Source: an uncultured Planctomycetaceae bacterium
GTDB lineage: Bacteria; Planctomycetota; Planctomycetia; Pirellulales; Pirellulaceae
Length of the DNA: 64,000 nt
Assembly (NCBI GenBank): GCA_903863885.1
Contig: CAIPEB010000193.1
Location: 24,547 to 88,546, forward strand
Direction of reading: 5' to 3'
Within the stretch, counting starts at the first letter, position 1, and the number at the start of each line of letters is the position of its first letter. Shown piece by piece: positions 42,275-51,782 of the stretch. The position numbers and the translations under genes are program-made. The notes under the pieces are model-generated. The model was not told the DNA's origin. It did no database searches and saw nothing but the letters and a program-made list of their open reading frames with translations.

Positions 42275-44105
42275 AGAACGACTCGCTCTCGGCCAGCCCG
42301 AAGGCCTTCTTGAGTTGCCCGACAGATTCGGCGACCGGTCGGCCTTCGGAGGCATTCGTCACGCCGTATTTGGCACAGAGTTCAAAAAGTGTCTTTACCT
42401 TGGGCCTCATTTTCTCGGCTAATTCAGGCGCAACACGCTCTTTCTCGTACCAGCAGGGTTCGACCGCAGCCCGCCATGCGCAAATCGATGCCTTCTCGAC
42501 ACGTGCCCGAATCGTGTCGTTGTCGGCCAGTTTTACCGCTTCGGCGAAAGCGTCCAGTCCGCCCTGCGCGATCGTTGCGTCAATGCCGTAGTCCGCGGCA
42601 CGGCCGAAGCAGTTATGGTGCAGGCCCTTCGCGGCCGCGTTCTGATGTGTGAGCGTCAGGAACCGGCGAATCGGTTCGGCTGCCTTGCCGTAGTGAAGAT
42701 CGAGGAACTCGTTGATCAACTGCTGGCCGCTTCGGTTCGGATCCCAGAGCAACCCGCTCATCACATAGTTGCGCAGGTCCGACATCTCGGCTCCCTTTGC
42801 GTCGCCCCCGGCCTGCATGAAGATCCCCTTGGCCTGATGCGCCACGAAATATCGGATGTTCGGTTCGATGACGTTCAGGTTGGGGCACGGGAGCAGGTAG
42901 TTGCTGAAGTTCGTGTTGTAGTTCCAGACGGAAATGTCCGAGCAGATCTTCCCCCACTCGTCCATGTCGCGGCAGAACTCGGCGTTCTTCGGGCAGTTGG
43001 GATCGGTGATGGGGTGCAGCATGCAGCATTCGATGCTGCACAACTGGATTTGCACGTTGGGCAGCGGCTTGAGCGTTTTGGGCGGCTTTCGGGTGTACCA
43101 GTAGCTCAGCGTTCCGATCTTGACCTCGGGATACTGCTTGCCGACTTCATCCGCCACTGCGTTGACGAACTCGAGCAGAGTTCCCATCGGCGTGCCTTCG
43201 CGCTCGTCGATTGCAGCGCAGTTGGGGCATTGGCAGTTCTTGGAGTTGTCGTTCTGGGAAACGGAGATGTTTCCCCGATGGGGATTGGCTTTCAACTCCG
43301 CGAGAACCGCATCGGTGACGATCTTCCGCACTTCGGGGTTGGTGAGGCAGGGCTCGGTGTCGAAGAAATCGTTGCCGCCTGCCGCCAGGCGTTTGCCATC
43401 CCGCAACGCGAAGTACTCAGGATGCTCCTTGCCGTATTTGGCGGATGGAATCTGGCTGCCGAACGTGTGCGAAATCAGATCGAAGTTGGTTTTGCCTCCG
43501 AGTTTCTCGTCACCGGTTGTGGTATTGCAGCGGCGCCGTGCGGCAAATGCCGGCTGGGAATTCGTCTCGCCGTAAAAGCTCCAGCGAAATCTCAGGGGCG
43601 GGTGATAGAACCGATCGACCGGACCGACGACGCGCCAGGGCCCGACAGCAGGCGTGTGCGTGTGGTCGGCCGTGAGGAACCGCACGCCGAAATAGTCTTC
43701 GAGAAATACATATACGCCGTAGAGCGTGCCTCGCGGACGTCCGCCGGCGATGGCGATATTGCCGTTGCGAATCACCATCCTCGAATCTTCTTCGCCAAAG
43801 CCCTGCACTTCGAATCCCACGTTGCTGGCTCGCATGGCTTTGCCCGACCCGACGAAGATATGTCCCTCGGGCTTGCTCGATTCCCGCACGATCTCGAGCT
43901 TCCGGCCGATACACGGTTCGATCAGGCTCTGCAGTTCCTCCGCGGCGTATTGCTCCGCCGGAGTGCAGTCCTCGGCGAGCAGGATGTCCCAGCCTTCGAG
44001 CGCCGCCAGATTAACACCCGCTGCCGCGGGTTCTCCGGCGATCAAACAGCATGAAACGCAAACGGTGGCAATTCCCGCCGATATCGCGGATACGAGTTTG
44101 AACAT
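42273..44105 (-). CDS. Secreted DUF4838-family glycoside-hydrolase-like protein
   Basis: A 610-residue exported protein. After a signal peptide (MFKLVSAISAGIATVCVSCCLIAGEP) the N-terminal domain (AEQYAAEELQSLIEPCIGRKLEI, then FVGSGKAM and ARPRGTLYGVYVFLEDYFG-like motifs) is the alpha-glucuronidase/hexosaminidase-type fold that precedes many GH catalytic barrels. DUF4838 follows: ISVSQNDNSKNCQCPNC, LLEFVNAVADEV, and TLSYWYTRKPPK. GAGAGGAG stands before ATG 44105. It is 82 bases after the DUF1559 gene on the same strand. It probably acts on polysaccharide in the periplasm or outside. Its stop codon abuts the repeat. Confidence 0.88.
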   Translation of the reverse strand: MFKLVSAISAGIATVCVSCCLIAGEPAAAGVNLAALEGWDILLAEDCTPAEQYAAEELQSLIEPCIGRKLEIVRESSKPEGHIFVGSGKAMRASNVGFEVQGFGEEDSRMVIRNGNIAIAGGRPRGTLYGVYVFLEDYFGVRFLTADHTHTPAVGPWRVVGPVDRFYHPPLRFRWSFYGETNSQPAFAARRRCNTTTGDEKLGGKTNFDLISHTFGSQIPSAKYGKEHPEYFALRDGKRLAAGGNDFFDTEPCLTNPEVRKIVTDAVLAELKANPHRGNISVSQNDNSKNCQCPNCAAIDEREGTPMGTLLEFVNAVADEVGKQYPEVKIGTLSYWYTRKPPKTLKPLPNVQIQLCSIECCMLHPITDPNCPKNAEFCRDMDEWGKICSDISVWNYNTNFSNYLLPCPNLNVIEPNIRYFVAHQAKGIFMQAGGDAKGAEMSDLRNYVMSGLLWDPNRSGQQLINEFLDLHYGKAAEPIRRFLTLTHQNAAAKGLHHNCFGRAADYGIDATIAQGGLDAFAEAVKLADNDTIRARVEKASICAWRAAVEPCWYEKERVAPELAEKMRPKVKTLFELCAKYGVTNASEGRPVAESVGQLKKAFGLAESESF

Positions 44106-44187
44106 AGGACTCCTCTCGGTTGGCTGAAGCGGCCATTGGTCCGGGCAATCTTCTCGTTCGGACGACTTGCTCGAACAAATGACGTCG

Positions 44188-45762
44188 CTATTTTCCATCG
44201 GATTTTCGCAGTTTGCTGAGCAGTGCTGCCGAATCGATTGTTGCGGACATGAACTGAACGGAACCGTCCGCCATGAGAACGTTGAATCCGCCCTTGGGAG
44301 CAGTTCGCAGTTTGGCCAGCGAGTTTTCGTCGGTGACTTCAAGGTCGTCCGGTTTCGTCCAGATCACCGAGGAAGCGTCGTCAACCTCCAGAGCCATGAT
44401 CGTGTTGGACGTGCCATCAGTGACCTGATTGAATTTGATGCCTTCCGGTGAACTGAACAGCGTGTCCTTGCCGACCGGAACGACGTAGTTCGACTTTTGT
44501 GTTGAAGGCGGGTTTTCCGGACTTCGGAAAACGGCCGGCATCTTGTCGATCAGTTGCTTGTTGTGCTCGCTGTCCCAGGGTTCGTCGAGATGGAACTGCT
44601 GGTACAGTGCTCCTTCTTCCAGAAACGGCAGCAGGTGCACTCGCCAACTGAGCAATCGTTTGCCGTCGGGGCCCGAATTGGCCTGGGGCGGGAGTTTCTG
44701 GTTGACATCGTAGTAGTTGTGCATGGCCAACCCGATCATCTTCAGGTTATTGGAGGACTGCATTCGCCTGGCGGCGCCGCGGGCCGCCTGGACCGCAGGC
44801 AACAGCAGGGCAACAAGGACGCCGATGACGCTGACCGCCACCAGCTGGCCGTTGGCTTGGGCGTCCAGGGCAACTCGCACTCGTTTGCCGGATCGCTGCG
44901 GGCGGAGCATGTTCACGGTCTTCCGCAGCAGCCGTTGCGAGTACTGGCCACTGGCCTGTTGAACCGGGTCGTCTCCGGCCGCCTGGGACGCGACCTGTTC
45001 CGCGGCCATCTGCTGCCCGAGATCCAGGAGTTGATTGAGTATCTTCTCGAGTGATCCGGCTGCCGCCTCGTCGGGTGTGAGCATCGAAAGTGAAATGCTC
45101 TGCGCGGTCCCGATGCTGATGTCGAATTTCGCCGCATCGATCAACTCGGGCAGATTCTTGACTTCCGCAAGCGGCGGGGGCAGCGGCGTCTGGCTCAATT
45201 GCTCGCTGAGCATCGGTCGAACCGGAGCCAACATGGCGACGACGGTGAGGTCCGAGGCTGCGCCGGTTTTCGCGATCAGGTCGGCCAGCGGTCCGCGGAC
45301 AGGTTTCTGCTGGTTGGCGGCCATTCTTTCCATGAACGGTTCGGTGCCGATCAGCAGTGTTTTGCCACCGGCGAGCAGTCGGTGCGAGACTTCCGGAGGC
45401 AGTTTGAGCGCCGACTCTTCGACAGGACGCGCAAGTTGAAGCATGATTCCGAATCCGGGCGGACCGTCCTGGGGCGGTTCGGCCAGCGCGATCAACTGTT
45501 CGATGTCCATCGGGTCGATTCCGAGGTGCTCTTTTCCCGCTGCGGAAATCACCTCGAGCGGCAGCATCTCCATTTCGGGCGCGGTCAGCGTGCGGCGCGG
45601 AAAGGCAACCGCGGCAACCGCCGCGTTGGGCGGAATCCACGACACGTCAACCGCGCGGGACGCATCCGTCCTGGCGGCTGTCTCCGCAAGACAGAGCGAC
45701 GGCGAAGTCGTCGTGGTGACGATGAGCAGCCAACAGACCATGTTCCTGCGAAGTCTGGACAT
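44188..45762 (-). CDS. DUF1559 domain-containing exported protein
   Basis: A 524-residue protein with an N-terminal signal ([17 protein letters not shown]). The first half has no family I recognise and contains many alanine- and proline-rich helices. A transmembrane-like [19 protein letters not shown], identical to the helix that opens DUF1559/pilin-like proteins, sits at about residues 315-335. A full DUF1559 domain follows: [51 protein letters not shown] and [17 protein letters not shown]. This domain is a hallmark of Planctomycetota, and its role is unknown. An AGAGGTG ribosome binding site precedes the ATG. Confidence 0.9.
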   Translation of the reverse strand: MSRLRRNMVCWLLIVTTTTSPSLCLAETAARTDASRAVDVSWIPPNAAVAAVAFPRRTLTAPEMEMLPLEVISAAGKEHLGIDPMDIEQLIALAEPPQDGPPGFGIMLQLARPVEESALKLPPEVSHRLLAGGKTLLIGTEPFMERMAANQQKPVRGPLADLIAKTGAASDLTVVAMLAPVRPMLSEQLSQTPLPPPLAEVKNLPELIDAAKFDISIGTAQSISLSMLTPDEAAAGSLEKILNQLLDLGQQMAAEQVASQAAGDDPVQQASGQYSQRLLRKTVNMLRPQRSGKRVRVALDAQANGQLVAVSVIGVLVALLLPAVQAARGAARRMQSSNNLKMIGLAMHNYYDVNQKLPPQANSGPDGKRLLSWRVHLLPFLEEGALYQQFHLDEPWDSEHNKQLIDKMPAVFRSPENPPSTQKSNYVVPVGKDTLFSSPEGIKFNQVTDGTSNTIMALEVDDASSVIWTKPDDLEVTDENSLAKLRTAPKGGFNVLMADGSVQFMSATIDSAALLSKLRKSDGK

Positions 45763-45988
45763 GCGGCACCTCTTTTCTGGAATGCGCCCTTGCGGGCATC
45801 TGTATCGACCGGATTGACAAGCGGCTCTTTGCCGGACGAGAAATGCAGTGTCGCGGCAGCGGGTGACAGGACGTAGCTTAACACTCGCCCCTTGCCATGC
45901 AACTGGGACGCAACCCTGGTCGTGCCATTTGCCAATCGAAGCCCCTCGCGGTTACACTTTGGCGTGCCTTACAAGGAGAAATCGTCCC

Positions 45989-46975
45989 ATGAAGAATGTC
46001 GGTTATCTGTTCGCGACCATGTTGTTGTGCGTGACGTTGCTGGGGTGCCAGAAGTCGGGCCAGCCCTCGGGGCAATCTGCTGCTCCGTCCCAGGCCGAGG
46101 CAGGTGCGAAGCGCGTGATCGGTTTGTCCGTGCTGACGCTGACCAACCCGTTCTTCAAGGAAATCGCGGATGCGTTGTCCGACGAAGCGTCAAAGAACGG
46201 ATACGAAGTCCTGGTCGTCAGCGGCGAATTGGACGTGGCGAAACAGCAGAATCAAGTCAAGGACTTCATTGTCAAGAAAGTCGCGGCCATTGTGCTGACC
46301 CCGTGCGACTCGAAGTCCATCGGCCCGGTCATCCAGGAAGCCAACGCAGCCGGAATTCCCGTGTTCACGGCGGACATCGCCTGCATTGCGCCCGAAGCGA
46401 AGGTCGTGTCGCATATTGCGACGGACAACTTCGCCGGAGGAAAGCAGGCCGCCGAAGCGCTGTTCGAAGCGGTCGGAGGTCAGGGCAAAGTAGCGGTTCT
46501 GGACCATCCCGAAGTCGAGTCGGCCATGCTGCGCACGAAGGGATTCCAGGAGAAGCTCGCCGAGTTGAACAAGTTGCAGAACAAGAACGTCGAGGTCGTG
46601 GCCGTGCTGCCGGGGTTGGGCGCCCGCGACAAGGGCTTTAAGGTGACTCAGGATCTGCTCCAGTCGCACGCGGATCTGGCCGGCATCTTTGCGGTCAACG
46701 ATCCTTCGGCTCTGGGCGCTGTGGCTGCGTTGGAGAACGCGGGCAAGTCGGGACAAATCAAGGTGGTCGGGTTTGACGGCCAGCCCGAAGGCAAGAAGGC
46801 GATCCGCGACGGGAAGATCTACGCCGACCCGATCCAGTTTCCGGACCGCATCGGGCGGCAGACGCTGCAGACGATTCTCAAGTACTTCCAGGGCGAACAG
46901 GTGGAAAAGCAACTGCTGATTCCAACCGCGCTGTACCGCAAGGCGGATGCGGAAAAAGACGCCTCGTTGAAGTAA
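45989..46975 (+). CDS. Sugar ABC transporter substrate-binding lipoprotein (RbsB-like)
   Basis: A 328-residue lipoprotein with a lipobox LLGC (Cys20) after the signal peptide. The mature part is a type I periplasmic binding protein: VIGLSVLTLTNPFFKEIADAL, VLVVSGELDVAKQQNQVKDFI, LTPCDSKSIGPVIQEANAAG, TDNFAGGKQAAEAL, GIFAVNDPSALGAVAALENAG and VVGFDGQPEGKKAI, all signatures of ribose/galactose-type receptors. AAGGAG lies 11 bases before ATG 45989. It binds a sugar outside the inner membrane and feeds the permease and ATPase encoded downstream. A kinase lies between it and them, so uptake and phosphorylation are coupled. The exact sugar is not evident. Confidence 0.93.
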   Translation: MKNVGYLFATMLLCVTLLGCQKSGQPSGQSAAPSQAEAGAKRVIGLSVLTLTNPFFKEIADALSDEASKNGYEVLVVSGELDVAKQQNQVKDFIVKKVAAIVLTPCDSKSIGPVIQEANAAGIPVFTADIACIAPEAKVVSHIATDNFAGGKQAAEALFEAVGGQGKVAVLDHPEVESAMLRTKGFQEKLAELNKLQNKNVEVVAVLPGLGARDKGFKVTQDLLQSHADLAGIFAVNDPSALGAVAALENAGKSGQIKVVGFDGQPEGKKAIRDGKIYADPIQFPDRIGRQTLQTILKYFQGEQVEKQLLIPTALYRKADAEKDASLK

Positions 46976-47014
46976 TCGCCGTTCGTCTGCAATGACTCGC
47001 GGGAGGTCCGACAG

Positions 47015-48436
47015 TTGTCCGTCTTGATTTCGATAGACCTGGGCACGAGCAAGATCTGCGCACTGGCGTTCTGCGTCGAAACGCAGGTGCCTCTGGCCAC
47101 CTGCGCCGCGGCCAACGACGCTCAGGTGGCGGGATTGCCCGTTGGGCATGATGAACAGGACCCGGCACGCATCTGGGATCAGGTTCGCGGACTCTTATCT
47201 CAGCTTCTCGCGAATGATGCCGTTCGCACGCGGCAGGTGAGCGGAATCAGCATCACGGGACAGATGCACGGAGTGTTGCTGACGGCCCCGCAGTTCCAGC
47301 CGGTGACCAATCTGGTTACATGGCGGGATCAGCGCGTTCTGCCGCAGGCGGGCCGGGCCGGCACGCTGATCGCAGCGCAAGATGCAATTGCGGACGTCGG
47401 GCCGCAACGCACCGGATGCCGTCTGCACGCCGGCTATGGCGGGGCGACGCTGCATCACTGGGCGGCGGGCGGCGAGATTCCCGACGGTGTAATCGCGCTG
47501 AGCATCGCCGACTACGTGGCGGGCATGCTCACCGGCGTGCAGGCGACCGATCCCACACACGCTGCAAGTTGGGGGCTGTGCGATCTCGAGCAGGGCCAGT
47601 GGGATCTCGAATGCGTATCGCGACTCGGGCTGAGCCCGGGGCTGCTGCCGCAACTTCGGCCCACCTCCAGACCGCTCGGCACGATTCGCGCTGAAATTGC
47701 CCGCGAACTGGGGCTTTCGCCACAGACAGTCGTCTATCAACCGATTGGCGACAACCAGGCGAGCGTGGTGGGCGTCGCCGGATTGGGCGGCGATGCCGCG
47801 GTCGTCAATCTCGGCACCGGCGGACAGGTATCGATTCCTCAGTCGCGGGCCGTGTGGGTCGAGGGATTTGAGACGCGTCCCATGCCCCTGGATGGATTCA
47901 TCCTGGTCGGCGCGAGTCTCTGCGGCGGATGGTCGTACGCATATCTGCGCCGGTTCTTTCAGGATGTGGTTGCCCAGATCGCCGGCGTTCAGCTTGACGA
48001 ATCCGAAGTCTACCGGCGCATGAACGAACTGGCATCTCAATCGCAATCCGCGGCGGGCGGGTTGCGCGCCGATACTCGCTTTCACGGAACGAGGAACGAT
48101 CCGAGTTGCCGCGGCGGTCTGTCGGGTATCGACGCCGTGAACCTGACGCCCGGCAACGTGGCCCGTGCGTTTGTCGAGGGAATGGTGGGCGAACTGGCTG
48201 AGATGTTCCAGTCCGTGGACAACCGCGCGGTACGGCGCATCGCGGCCAGCGGCAACGCGGTCCGCGCGAATCCGCTCGTGCTGAAGACCATCGAATTGAT
48301 GTTCGGACGCGAGTGCTCGCTGAGCGTTCACCAGGAAGAAGCTGCGCTGGGAGCCGCACGGTCCGCCGCGATCGCCGCGGACCTGATCCCGCGCGGAAAG
48401 GGGCCCTCGCGGCAACATTTCGGCTGTATCTCTTGA
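47015..48436 (+). CDS. FGGY-family carbohydrate kinase (xylulokinase-like)
   Basis: A 473-residue sugar kinase: LISIDLGTSKICALAF at the N terminus, the substrate and phosphate region ISITGQMHGVLL, the GIPIG-like region replaced by IGDNQASVVG, and a late ASGNAVRANPLVL. The QMHG motif points to xylulokinase-like substrates. The start is TTG 47015 with a strong GGGAGG 8 bases before it. It lies 39 bases after the substrate-binding lipoprotein gene and 29 before the ATPase gene. It likely phosphorylates the incoming ketose. This is the third FGGY kinase in the window. Confidence 0.9.
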   Translation: MSVLISIDLGTSKICALAFCVETQVPLATCAAANDAQVAGLPVGHDEQDPARIWDQVRGLLSQLLANDAVRTRQVSGISITGQMHGVLLTAPQFQPVTNLVTWRDQRVLPQAGRAGTLIAAQDAIADVGPQRTGCRLHAGYGGATLHHWAAGGEIPDGVIALSIADYVAGMLTGVQATDPTHAASWGLCDLEQGQWDLECVSRLGLSPGLLPQLRPTSRPLGTIRAEIARELGLSPQTVVYQPIGDNQASVVGVAGLGGDAAVVNLGTGGQVSIPQSRAVWVEGFETRPMPLDGFILVGASLCGGWSYAYLRRFFQDVVAQIAGVQLDESEVYRRMNELASQSQSAAGGLRADTRFHGTRNDPSCRGGLSGIDAVNLTPGNVARAFVEGMVGELAEMFQSVDNRAVRRIAASGNAVRANPLVLKTIELMFGRECSLSVHQEEAALGAARSAAIAADLIPRGKGPSRQHFGCIS

Positions 48437-48465
48437 GGAAGTGCAATTAGCAGGATTGCCACGCG

Positions 48466-49965
48466 ATGGTTGACCGCACGCCGCTGCTCGAAATGCGAGG
48501 CATCCACAAGCGATTCCCCGGCGTGAAAGCGCTGGACAACGTGGATCTGGAACTGCACGCGGGCGAAGTGCTCGCGCTGCTGGGCGAAAACGGCGCAGGA
48601 AAGAGCACTCTGATCAAGGTGCTCGGGGGCGCCCATCAGCCCGATGCCGGGACCATTCGAATCGAAGGCCAGGCCTTGGTCATGCGCAATCCGCAGGATG
48701 CGCGGCGCGCCGGCGTGGGATTGATGTACCAGGAGTTCAATCTGGTTCCCTCCCTCACCGTGCGTGAGAACATCTTTCTCGGGCAGGAACAGACCCGGTT
48801 GGGTTTTCTGCGTCATCGCGATGAACACCGGCTTGCCGCGGAACTGCTCGCCCGACTGTCGATGCCACTGAATCCGGAATTGCGGTGCGGCAGTCTGTCG
48901 GTGGGCCAGCAGCAGGCGGTCGAAATCGCCAAAGCGCTCAGCCAGCGCATGAAGATTCTCGTGATGGACGAACCCAGCGCGGCGCTCACGCCGCAGGAGG
49001 TCGAACGGCTGTTTGTGATCATTCGTGATCTGAAGAGCCGCGGGATCGGTGTGATCTACATCAGCCACCGACTCGATGAGATCTTTGAAATTGCCGATCG
49101 CGTGATGGTGATGCGGGATGGCGCACTCGTCGGTTCCCGTCCGTTGTCCGCGGTCACGCGTAACGAACTGATCGAGATGATGGTGGGACGGTCCGTCCAG
49201 CAGGAATTCCCCAAGCAGCCGGCCGCCATCGGAGAGGACCGGCTCGTCGTGAGCGGACTGACCCGCGGGCGCAGGGTGCGCGGCGTATCGTTCTCCGTCC
49301 GTCGCGGAGAGGTGCTCGGGCTGGCCGGCCTGGTCGGTGCCGGTCGCACCGAAACCGCCCGGCTGATATTCGGAGCCGATCGGCTCGAAGCCGGCACGGT
49401 GGTCCTTGACGGCAAACCGCTGCGCATCCGGTGTCCGCGCGATGCGATACGCGCCGGGATCTGCCTCCTGACCGAGGACCGCAAGTCGCAGGGGCTCGTG
49501 CTTGGCCGATCGGTGCAGGAGAACTTCGCACTGCCGAATCTGGCGAGATTCTCCCGGTTGGGATGTATCCACCAGCGCCGCGAGGCGGACGTTTTCGCGG
49601 AATATGTCCGCAATCTTCGCATCAAGATCTCCGGTGCGGAGCAGCGCGTGCGCGATCTTTCCGGCGGCAATCAACAGAAGATCGTGCTGGCAAAATGGCT
49701 CGAGCGTCACGCGGACATCCTGATTTTCGACGAGCCCACGCGTGGACTGGATGTGGGAGCCAAATACGAAATCTACCTGCTGATGAACGATCTGGCCCGT
49801 CAGGGAAAAGGAATTCTGATGATCAGTTCCGATCTTCCCGAGATCCTCGGCATGAGCGATCGGATCCTGGTGATGCACGAGGGACGCGTCGCGGGCGAAA
49901 TCCGGGATGTAGCAGGCGCTACGCAGCAACGTGTGCTTGAATTGGCCGTAGGTGGGGCGAAATGA
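48466..49965 (+). CDS. Sugar ABC transporter ATP-binding protein (RbsA-like, two ABC domains)
   Basis: A 499-residue protein with two ABC cassettes. The first has the Walker A GENGAGKST (40-48), SLSVGQQQAVEIAKAL and Walker B VMDEPSAALT. The second has the degenerate Walker A GLVGAGRTET (288-297) usual in this family, then DLSGGNQQKIVLAKWL and FDEPTRGLDVGAK. The order and sizes match RbsA/XylG. It drives the permease that overlaps it by four bases (ATGA). Confidence 0.95.
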   Translation: MVDRTPLLEMRGIHKRFPGVKALDNVDLELHAGEVLALLGENGAGKSTLIKVLGGAHQPDAGTIRIEGQALVMRNPQDARRAGVGLMYQEFNLVPSLTVRENIFLGQEQTRLGFLRHRDEHRLAAELLARLSMPLNPELRCGSLSVGQQQAVEIAKALSQRMKILVMDEPSAALTPQEVERLFVIIRDLKSRGIGVIYISHRLDEIFEIADRVMVMRDGALVGSRPLSAVTRNELIEMMVGRSVQQEFPKQPAAIGEDRLVVSGLTRGRRVRGVSFSVRRGEVLGLAGLVGAGRTETARLIFGADRLEAGTVVLDGKPLRIRCPRDAIRAGICLLTEDRKSQGLVLGRSVQENFALPNLARFSRLGCIHQRREADVFAEYVRNLRIKISGAEQRVRDLSGGNQQKIVLAKWLERHADILIFDEPTRGLDVGAKYEIYLLMNDLARQGKGILMISSDLPEILGMSDRILVMHEGRVAGEIRDVAGATQQRVLELAVGGAK

Positions 49966-51344
49966 AATCTCTGATTCTCCGATCGTTGTCCCGTTTGGCG
50001 TCGGACTACGGCATGGTCGCCGTTCTCGCGCTGCTCTGCGTTTATTACAGCTGGGTGACCTGCGAGCAGCAGACGCCGGTCGGCAAGGCCGCTGCGGAGC
50101 AGGCTGCGGAACAGGTGGAGAAGCTCTGCGGTGCCAGGCCGACGGTCCTGATCCTGAGCCGCGGCACTCGCGAGGACCAGGAGTTTGCGGAGTCGCTCGC
50201 GTCGCTTCTCGCGAAGCAGGGCGCTGGTGTTGCGGGCACCGTTAAGGAAGGGCCGGCGGACGCGAGGCGGCAACTCGAGGCGTTGAATGCCTCTGGTTCG
50301 AAACTCGATGCGATCGTGGGTGACCGGGATGCGATCGCCTGGCCCGTGTTTGAAAACCTCCGGCAGCGATTTCCCGCACTCGGCACTGTGCAGACCATCG
50401 CTCCGCACAGTTACTGGTGGCCGAACTTCCTGAAGACCGACAACCTGCTGAACGTCGCCAACCAGATCACGGTCATTGCCGTGATTGCGATCGGAATGAC
50501 GATGGTGATCATCACGGCCGGCATCGACCTGTCGGTCGGAAGCCTGATCGCACTGTCCGCGGTGGTCGCCGCCGCGCTGATTCGCGGTTGGGCCGGCGGC
50601 GAACACGCGGGTACGTGGGGCATGCTGGTTTGCAGCATCGGCGGGATGGCTCTCTGCACGCTGGTCGGCGTTTTCTCCGGAGCGATGATCACGCTCTTCG
50701 GGATTCCCCCCTTCATCGTCACGTTGGCCATGATGCTCGTGGCCAGCGGGATGGCTTACATCATCTCCGAAGGGCAGTCGATTTATCAGGTCCCCGATTC
50801 GTACGTCTGGCTGGGACGCGGCTCGGATCTGCTGGGCATTCCCAATGGCGTTGTGCTGATGTTCACACTCTATGCAATCGCACACTTGGTGATGACCCGC
50901 ATGTCGTTCGGCCGATATGTGTATGCGGTCGGCGGCAATGCCGAAGCGGCCCGTCTTTCCGGAGTGCCCGTGCAGCGAGTTATCGTGATCGTCTACGCCA
51001 TCAGCGGCGCGCTGGCCGGGTTGGGCGGCATCATCATGGCATCGCAATTGAAGAGCGGTTCGCCGACCTACGGCGCGATGTACGAACTATATGTGATCGC
51101 GGCCGTTGTGGTGGGCGGAACGAGCCTGTCGGGCGGCGAGGGCAAGGTTCTCGCGACGCTGATCGGCGCCTTCATCATCGCCGTCATTCAGAACGGCATG
51201 AACCTCACGGGCGTGGAGAGCTACACGCAGAAAGTCGTGCTCGGCGTGGTGATTCTCGGAGCCGTGTTTCTCGACATGCTCAAGAAACGAGGCTGGGTCA
51301 CGCGCCTTGTTTCCCGTAAAGCGATTCAACGACCAGTCGGATGA
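49962..51344 (+). CDS. Sugar ABC transporter permease (RbsC-like) with a large inserted domain
   Basis: A 460-residue permease, longer than RbsC (about 320). TM helix 1 (VAVLALLCVYYSWV, 19-32) is followed by 33-155, an insertion with alternating strands and helices (TVLILSRGT, LASLLAKQGAGV, LDAIVGDRDAIAWPVF), resembling half of a periplasmic binding fold. The family core begins near 160: ITVIAVIAIGMTMVIITAGI, then DLSVGSLIALSAV, and the conserved VGGNAEAARLSGV, ISGALAGLGGIIMASQL and GGTSLSGGEGKV. The ATG overlaps the ATPase stop (ATGA). The last 47 bases overlap the convergent PPOX gene. Confidence 0.93.
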   Translation: MKSLILRSLSRLASDYGMVAVLALLCVYYSWVTCEQQTPVGKAAAEQAAEQVEKLCGARPTVLILSRGTREDQEFAESLASLLAKQGAGVAGTVKEGPADARRQLEALNASGSKLDAIVGDRDAIAWPVFENLRQRFPALGTVQTIAPHSYWWPNFLKTDNLLNVANQITVIAVIAIGMTMVIITAGIDLSVGSLIALSAVVAAALIRGWAGGEHAGTWGMLVCSIGGMALCTLVGVFSGAMITLFGIPPFIVTLAMMLVASGMAYIISEGQSIYQVPDSYVWLGRGSDLLGIPNGVVLMFTLYAIAHLVMTRMSFGRYVYAVGGNAEAARLSGVPVQRVIVIVYAISGALAGLGGIIMASQLKSGSPTYGAMYELYVIAAVVVGGTSLSGGEGKVLATLIGAFIIAVIQNGMNLTGVESYTQKVVLGVVILGAVFLDMLKKRGWVTRLVSRKAIQRPVG

Positions 51345-51780
51345 CCGTTACGTTCGTTGCGTTCGGCGTCGAAAGCAGACGCTTCTTCAGCGGTTCCGGA
51401 TCCGGGTCCGCATGGTCGATGAGCAGCGACAGCGCGTGAAGCTTCTGCTGCTGGTCCTCGACGAATTCCCCGCGCGCCTGGAACATGACCGAGCGGTATG
51501 CGTGCGAGCATTGCCCGACGATGTATCCGCGGTCTTCGATGACCTGACCCCACACTTGCGGGTTCGCACGTAGATACTGGATCTTCCGTCCGTCCTCCGC
51601 GCTGTGCACGTAAAAGCAGTTTTCCGTTTCGCTGAACGCATAGTTCAACGAGACGAGATACGGCCGGTTCTCGTGGCACATTGCCAGTGAAAGAAACTTC
51701 TGCGAGCGCAGCACTGCCAGCTGATCGTCTCGATCCGGCATGTCGCGCTCGATGCGCCGCAAATGATAGGTTTCGTCCAC
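51298..51780 (-). CDS. Pyridoxamine 5'-phosphate oxidase-fold flavoprotein (NimA-like)
   Basis: A protein of about 160 residues of the split-barrel PPOX fold: QKFLSLAMCHENRPYLVSLNYAFSE, FYVHSAEDGRKIQYLRANPQV, GYIVGQCSHAYRSVMFQARGE. These positions are typical of the NimA/nitroimidazole resistance-like flavin-binding group. GTG 51780 lies 10 bases after GGAGG; a TTG two codons earlier overlaps the hicA stop. It is cotranscribed with hicB-hicA. Its 3' end overlaps the permease gene on the other strand by 47 bases. Confidence 0.85.
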   Translation of the reverse strand: MDETYHLRRIERDMPDRDDQLAVLRSQKFLSLAMCHENRPYLVSLNYAFSETENCFYVHSAEDGRKIQYLRANPQVWGQVIEDRGYIVGQCSHAYRSVMFQARGEFVEDQQQKLHALSLLIDHADPDPEPLKKRLLSTPNATNVTVIRLVVESLYGKQGA

Positions 51781-51782
51781 TT

